Positions 60,301-64,000 of a stretch of DNA of 64,000 bases are shown in pieces. The stretch comes from Domibacillus robiginosus (GTDB lineage: Bacteria > Bacillota > Bacilli > Bacillales > Domibacillaceae), in assembly GCF_000966195.1 (NCBI RefSeq), contig NZ_LAHL01000003.1, forward strand, positions 1-64,000, given 5' to 3'. The notes under the pieces are model-generated. The model did not search any database, was not told where the DNA came from, and was given only the letters and a program-made list of their open reading frames with translations. Numbering within the stretch: position 1 is the first letter of the stretch; every line of letters begins with the position of its first letter. The translations under genes were made by a program, and so were the position numbers.

Positions 60301-62820
60301 GATGGCAGCTATATAGAAACAAAATCTGTTGAAAAATTCCCGTATCACCGTTTTGAAGTAGCGCTGGACCAAAATGTAGATGAAACAGACGATATTGCGC
60401 TGCATTGGGAAGGGAAATCACTGATTGGCCGAAAAGTCTCGATGTATGTGTGGAACTATGCGGAATCCAAGTGGGAGCTTGAAGAGTGGAAGGTAGCACA
60501 GGATGACCAAAACTTTGAACTGACTGGTCATGTAAAAGGGCTCGACTACGTGAAAGACGGCAAGGTACAGGTGATGGTGCAGGATGAGATTGCTTCTACG
60601 CCGGAATTTGACTATTCATTTGTATGGATGTCAGATACCCAATACTATTCGGAAAGCTATCCTCATATTTTTGACCGTATGACCAAGTGGGTCGCAGAGC
60701 AAAAAGAAGCGCTGAACTTAAAGTATGTGTTCCATACAGGAGATCTTGTGGATGAAGCAGACCAGCCGTACCAATGGGAGCATGCAGATACCTATATGAA
60801 AACGCTCGATGAAGCCAAAGTTCCATATGGCGTTCTGGCGGGCAATCATGATGTGGGCCACAAAACAGGCGACTATAATGAGTACAGCAAGTATTTTGGA
60901 GAAGCACGATTTGCGGATGAAAATTATTACGGTGAATCCTATAAAGATAATCGAGGGCATTATGATTTAATCAGCTCAAACGGAAACGATTTTATTATGC
61001 TTTATATGGGCTGGGGTGTAAACGCGGAGGATATTGCCTGGATGAACAAGGTATTGGCGGAGCACCCCGATCGAAAAGCGATTTTAAGCTTTCATGAATA
61101 TTTACTTGTATCCGGCAACAGAAGTCCAATCGGCGACCAGGTTTTTGAAGAGGTCGTAAAGCCGAACGAAAATGTTATCGCTGTCCTGTCTGGCCATTAT
61201 CATGACAGTGAAACGCTTGTAGATCAAATTGACGACGATGGCGATGGAACCCCGGATCGAAGCGTGTATCAGATGCTGGCTGACTATCAGGGCGGACCAG
61301 AAGGCGGACAGGGCTTTCTTCGCCTGATGAAGGTAAACCCGGTTGAAAACAAGATATATTTGCAGACGTATTCTCCTTATCTCAACCAGTACAATTATTA
61401 CAGCCCTGTCGATTACCCAGGAAAAGATGAATTCGCCATTGATGTAGATTTAACACCAAAAGAAAAAGTCGTCGCAACCGATTCATTTAAAGCAGAAGTG
61501 CATACAGATGACAAAATTGGTTCACAGTCTGGCTTAAAGAATGGTGAAACAGCGAAAGCATCCTGGAGAAATCTTGAACGTTCAACTGAGCATGGCTGGT
61601 ATGTAAAAGTAAAAGATTCATTTGGCGGAGAAGCTCAGTCTGATATCTGGTCGTTTACAACCGGTTCTCAGGGAAGCGGCAACGGGAATGGAAACGGAGG
61701 CAGCAGTCCATCTCCAGCTCCAACACCGCCGCCGGTAACACCACCGACTGACAACCTTCCTACTGTAGATGTAACAGATTCGATGATTCAAAAAGGGGAA
61801 GACATATGGACACTGGCTGCCGGGCAGGAAAGCATCGAATGGCGGCTGCCTGAATCGCTCGTTGATTCGGCTGTCGAGTCAGCAAAGCCACTTGAAATGA
61901 AGACAGCTGACGGAAACAGTGTGCTTCTTCCGGCAGAAGTGCTCGTTCAAATGCAAAAAGCCGGACAGGATTATGTATCGGTTCAGCTGAATGTGTTAGA
62001 TCAAAAAGAAGCATCACTGCCGCCGGGGCAGGTTCATAGTGCGGTCATGGATGTTACAATCAAAGCTGGAGAGGAAGAAATCACTCAACTGGATGCGCCG
62101 CTGGAGCTGCGCTTTGCTTTAGAAAAAAATACGGACCAGGACCGTACAACAGGTGCTTTCTATAATGAAGCGACAAAGAAATGGGAATATGCAGGCGGTT
62201 ACGAGAAGGATGGCTATTGGATCATGCCAATTTCACACCTGTCGATCTTTACGGTATTGTCCGCGAAAGCGAATTTTATAGATACAAATGGCCACTGGGC
62301 GAAAAAAGAAATTGAAGCACTGGCTTCCAGGCTGATTACAAGCGGGAAAACGGACGACACCTTCGCGCCCGAGCAAAAACTTACCCGGGCTGAATTTGCG
62401 GTGCTGCTCGTTCGTGCGCTGCAAATTCCTTTGGAAGAGTACAAAGGAACCTTTGCGGATGTTCCATCATCCAAGGAATGGGCAGCAAGACAAATCGAAG
62501 CAGCAAACCGCGCTGGTATTGTTTTCGGAAAGGATAACGGAAAGTTTGATCCAGATGCAGACATTACACGCGAGCAAATAGCGGCCATGATGATCCGCTC
62601 TCTGCAATCGACAAATCCTGATATACTGGAGGGCTTAAAGGAAACAAAAACATTTAAAGATAACAAACGAATCAACGATTATGCAAAAAAAGCAGTAGCA
62701 CAGGCGGCAGAACTTGAGCTTATTTACGGGCGGTCAAATGGAACATTCGATCCGAAAAAACAAACGACACGAGCTGAAACAGCTGTTATGCTGTATCGCC
62801 TGATGAATAAAATGCAGTGA
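57319..62820 (+). CDS. Giant SLH surface protein with two lamin-tail domains and a metallophosphoesterase, 1833 aa
   Basis: ATG 57319 has AGAGGAGG upstream. After the signal peptide (about 1-32), two lamin-tail domains (about 40-165 and 325-465) each start I/V-TE-L/I-x-P-x-S and contain YEFIE-L/V-YNN. Fibronectin or Ig-like linkers lead to a calcineurin-like phosphoesterase domain (about 1095-1370) with SDTQ, HTGDLVD, GNHD and SGHYHD metal motifs. A Gly/Ser/Pro linker (about 1455-1485), a beta domain, and three C-terminal SLH domains (about 1650-1833) follow. Lamin-tail domains often accompany secreted nucleases and phosphatases. The protein should sit at the S-layer or wall and release phosphate from esters (inference). 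A Pho box candidate precedes it. Confidence 0.92.
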   Translation: MQRKPFYSLMLASSLSVSSLIAPSMAAYAEETPSAQAVTAPPIMITELLPNSDNLSGSDAYEFIELYNNSTEPFSLKDYKLVYGYPDGKTTDWTFKEDKEIAPGGTMVVWVKLANKANESVTLADFNTEFGTSLTEQQFTYIESDGMANGSERNVSVADTAGNVLTTAAYTPDQVDVNKGIQFKPNEDGKTMEVLTFSEAATPGTLIEGQKPEAPSTVDTVKPVITHTPVESIEAGQDIVIRASVTDETKLDSVKVLYQPLKGGDWTEEVMTAEEDGSYKAVIDASKLLSGELTYRIEAFDGQNTAQTDDISLNISGLEYDPQAVPDLLVTEIVPDSANVGGLDGYEFIEVYNNTDKTVNLKDYTLRYRYPAEGSEGDLLWRAEKEDLLLPAGETMTYWIKNAKNQDKTVADFNAHYGTNLEENVNIVNVHSDGMANSSARVIAVATNTGIDISTAAYFDQTGIDDTAADKGIFYSFPREAGSKEMHKYSAGKEAATPGTVEAVQVPAVKKTTAVDEEEPAVTDLTETAPISARQNVTLSFDAEDNQSLKTLRLFYKTREADEYQSVDLTENFDTGLFSHTVYSPDLLGKDGLQYYVKASDGTNEVQTDVKTISIENDPGGKTGLNVEDGSLLSKTAVIKSFGKESILSVDGQNVTDKTEPSLPSHAYFAFDAKKVNLYFKNGVTIGDETLHIFDDTINTYETITVPVDPSQFKQGEGTTLSIRAGTKVSPFDTNSEENRDDFYVKNVRLVLEDGTTLYDPGYNDAAKEITVGDGASADPVVDFTFHVPDEAFTAKAYQWDTTEVEDGQYVIESGSSRANVQVDNSAPVIIPSVKENEEYKGEFEINAEVEDASDVETLTAHLDGKEISLPLQTSSAKLEPGEHTIQFKAVDRAGNEAEKSVAFHVVEEQPYAPEAVSPKEGETNVNANNASLQVKVSDPTNDTLDVEFYRGYEYAANDQGVRVFENNADQEPPKELAPAGESAVSDRDKMAEADGSYIETKSVEKFPYHRFEVALDQNVDETDDIALHWEGKSLIGRKVSMYVWNYAESKWELEEWKVAQDDQNFELTGHVKGLDYVKDGKVQVMVQDEIASTPEFDYSFVWMSDTQYYSESYPHIFDRMTKWVAEQKEALNLKYVFHTGDLVDEADQPYQWEHADTYMKTLDEAKVPYGVLAGNHDVGHKTGDYNEYSKYFGEARFADENYYGESYKDNRGHYDLISSNGNDFIMLYMGWGVNAEDIAWMNKVLAEHPDRKAILSFHEYLLVSGNRSPIGDQVFEEVVKPNENVIAVLSGHYHDSETLVDQIDDDGDGTPDRSVYQMLADYQGGPEGGQGFLRLMKVNPVENKIYLQTYSPYLNQYNYYSPVDYPGKDEFAIDVDLTPKEKVVATDSFKAEVHTDDKIGSQSGLKNGETAKASWRNLERSTEHGWYVKVKDSFGGEAQSDIWSFTTGSQGSGNGNGNGGSSPSPAPTPPPVTPPTDNLPTVDVTDSMIQKGEDIWTLAAGQESIEWRLPESLVDSAVESAKPLEMKTADGNSVLLPAEVLVQMQKAGQDYVSVQLNVLDQKEASLPPGQVHSAVMDVTIKAGEEEITQLDAPLELRFALEKNTDQDRTTGAFYNEATKKWEYAGGYEKDGYWIMPISHLSIFTVLSAKANFIDTNGHWAKKEIEALASRLITSGKTDDTFAPEQKLTRAEFAVLLVRALQIPLEEYKGTFADVPSSKEWAARQIEAANRAGIVFGKDNGKFDPDADITREQIAAMMIRSLQSTNPDILEGLKETKTFKDNKRINDYAKKAVAQAAELELIYGRSNGTFDPKKQTTRAETAVMLYRLMNKMQ

Positions 62821-62828
62821 GTAAAAAA

Positions 62829-62859
62829 GAAAACGCCGGAGCTTTTGCTCCGGCGTTTT
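62829..62859. terminator. Bidirectional terminator
   Basis: AAAACGCCGGAGC-TTTT-GCTCCGGCGTTTT, between the giant phosphoesterase and the convergent microprotein gene. Confidence 0.95.
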
Positions 62860-62862
62860 GGG

Positions 62863-62991
62863 TTAGCGCGGACGGTATACTTTTGCCGCTCTGCGCTTGT
62901 CCAGGTATTTTTTGATAATCGGGTAAATGATCGGGCCGTATTTCATGCCCATTTTAATTAATTTTGAAACGCCGCCTGATGAACGAGCCAT
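62863..62991 (-). CDS. Basic microprotein with KYGxIIYPIIKKY motif, 42 aa
   Basis: ATG 62991 has GGAAGGTGA at about 8-base spacing. The peptide begins MARSSGGVSKLIKMGMKYG, then IIYPIIKKYLDKRR, and ends in a basic tail. It is a paralogue of the 51-residue peptide at 51876-52031: both combine KLIK, KYG, II, P-I and a Lys/Arg-rich tail, and both lie convergent to a metabolic or surface gene behind a bidirectional terminator. One short amphipathic or membrane-dipping helix is likely. Function unknown. Confidence 0.7.
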   Translation of the reverse strand: MARSSGGVSKLIKMGMKYGPIIYPIIKKYLDKRRAAKVYRPR

Positions 62992-63117
62992 ATTATTTTT
63001 CACCTTCCCGTTTCGATTTAGTACTACAAGTGTACCCGAACCCTGGATTATTAAACATTCAGACGGGAAAGCTGATATAATGAGAAGCAATGAGAATTTT
63101 GGAAAGGACGTGCGTGA

Positions 63118-63993
63118 ATGGCTCTCGAAGCTGGAACAATCGTAACACTGCGTGTAAAAAACAAACAAGAATATGGCTGGTTTCTTGAAAATGAGGAAGA
63201 AGAAGCGGTACTGCTTCATAATAGTGAAATAACAGACGGCTTTGACCCGAACGAACCTATTGAGGTATTTCTGTATCAGGACCATAGCGGCCGGCTTGCT
63301 TCGACAATGAAGCGCCCGCTTATTACACTTGGAGAATACGGCTGGGTATCGGTTGTTGGGGAAGAAGTTAGCAGGCTTGGTGTATTCGTTGATATCGGTA
63401 TTTCAAAGGATGCGCTCGTATCAGAGGATGACCTGCCGTATAAATTTGAAGTGCGCCCGATTGAAGGCGACAAGCTGTATTGCACATTAAAGCTTGATAA
63501 AAATGGTCGGATGTTTGCGAAGCCGGCAACAGAAGAGAAAATTTGGGATATCGCCAAGCGGGCAAATAAAACGGATTTAAACAAAGACTTTACCGGCAGA
63601 GTGTACCGGACTGGAAAAGCAGGTACGTGGATCATTACAGATGACCTGTACCGGGCATTCCTGCACCCGACTGAACGGGAGGACGAGCCGCGCGTCGGAC
63701 AGGAGGTTAAAGGCCGGATCATTGCTGTACATGATGACGGCTCAGTAAATGTCTCGCTTCTGGGCCGGCGTGTAGAGCGGCAAAAAGACGACGCAGACAA
63801 TGTATATGACTATTTAATGAGCCGTGGCGGCAAAATGCCATATTGGGATAAAAGCCTGCCGGAAGAAATTGAAAAACGGTTTGGCATCAGCAAAGGGGCT
63901 TTTAAGCGAGCACTCGGCAAGCTGATGAAAGAAGGAAGAGCGTATCAAGAAAGCGGCTGGACATACGCCGGTACAAAACAAAAAAGTGAATAA
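63118..63993 (+). CDS. cvfB: S1-domain RNA-binding protein CvfB (YitL), 291 aa
   Basis: Three S1-like OB-fold units are followed by a C-terminal winged helix: residues 1-65 (LRVKNKQEYGWFLENEEEE), about 70-140 (GWVSVVGEEVSRLGVFVDIG) and about 150-225 (GRVYRTGKAGTWIITDD, then VKGRIIAVHDDGSVNVSLLG). The winged helix has LPEEIEKRFGISKGAFKRAL. This is the CvfB family of Firmicutes, which affects virulence-factor and stress gene expression in Staphylococcus aureus, probably through RNA. Length is standard. GAAAGGACG lies upstream of ATG 63118. The window ends seven bases after its stop. Confidence 0.95.
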   Translation: MALEAGTIVTLRVKNKQEYGWFLENEEEEAVLLHNSEITDGFDPNEPIEVFLYQDHSGRLASTMKRPLITLGEYGWVSVVGEEVSRLGVFVDIGISKDALVSEDDLPYKFEVRPIEGDKLYCTLKLDKNGRMFAKPATEEKIWDIAKRANKTDLNKDFTGRVYRTGKAGTWIITDDLYRAFLHPTEREDEPRVGQEVKGRIIAVHDDGSVNVSLLGRRVERQKDDADNVYDYLMSRGGKMPYWDKSLPEEIEKRFGISKGAFKRALGKLMKEGRAYQESGWTYAGTKQKSE

Positions 63994-64000
63994 AAAAGAC

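Noticed and set aside
62927-63145. 72-codon plus-strand frame before cvfB
   Set aside because: It is antisense to the microprotein gene and overlaps the cvfB start in another frame, without protein-like composition.

Overview
The window reads as chromosomal DNA of a spore-former-type Gram-positive bacterium of the family Bacillaceae, but not Bacillus subtilis itself; a Domibacillus- or Bacillus-like genus is my best guess and is not proven. The signs are strong AGGAGG ribosome binding sites, frequent TTG and GTG starts, homologues of SinR, Rok, YclM-type aspartokinase, TatA/TatC and CvfB, a sigma-D-like promoter, and at least four surface proteins with SLH (S-layer homology) domains. No rRNA, tRNA, CRISPR array, prophage or transposase gene was seen.

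Layout. 1-2760: end of an SGNH hydrolase, an unknown gene, a small sigma factor and a CoiA-like zinc-finger protein. 2780-10907: a carbohydrate locus with transketolase and class II aldolase diverging from a DeoR regulator, an atypical phosphofructokinase-like kinase and a sugar ABC importer. 10960-12715: AT-rich DNA with two Rok-like nucleoid proteins, one frameshifted. 13130-15505: a c-di-GMP riboswitch over a 43-residue microprotein, then a chemoreceptor. 15712-23772: an SLH phosphodiester glycosidase, a MacB-type ABC system, an SH3-SGNH hydrolase and a second c-di-GMP riboswitch over a secreted subtilase. 24153-28642: tandem glycine riboswitch and gcvT-gcvPA-gcvPB plus a HesB-like gene. 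28758-34939: an ATP-grasp enzyme, VanZ-like and DUF975 membrane proteins, an M48 protease fused to ankyrin repeats, a UPF0178 protein and SinR. 35093-38873: phoX-tatA-tatC diverging from a microprotein and an SPFH protein. 39509-44995: an LPXTG adhesin-like protein with its sortase, and a YtrA-type GntR/ABC operon. 45612-53451: an extracellular TIM-barrel protein, an O-antigen-ligase-like polymerase, an SLH 5'-nucleotidase, aspartokinase and an SLH SGNH hydrolase. 53557-57172: a cobalamin riboswitch over a class I ribonucleotide reductase. 57319-63993: an 1833-residue SLH phosphoesterase, a microprotein and CvfB.

How the parts connect. Much of the window serves the cell surface and phosphate scavenging. 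Candidate 11-bp-phased Pho boxes precede two SLH phosphoesterases, and PhoX sits beside its own Tat translocase. Second-messenger and metabolite sensing is dense: two c-di-GMP riboswitches (one behind a sigma-D-like promoter), one tandem glycine riboswitch and one cobalamin riboswitch.

The most striking unexplained structure is a family of four 369-553 bp non-coding elements near 21.3, 31.6, 38.9 and 45.0 kb. Each is bracketed by two near-identical copies of the local intrinsic-terminator hairpin, and the hairpin sequence differs at every locus. This looks like a transposase-less mobile element that targets terminators and duplicates the whole hairpin. A second oddity is an array of six GGGCCGG-type motifs, three direct and three inverted, phased at 20-21 bp near 18.1 kb.
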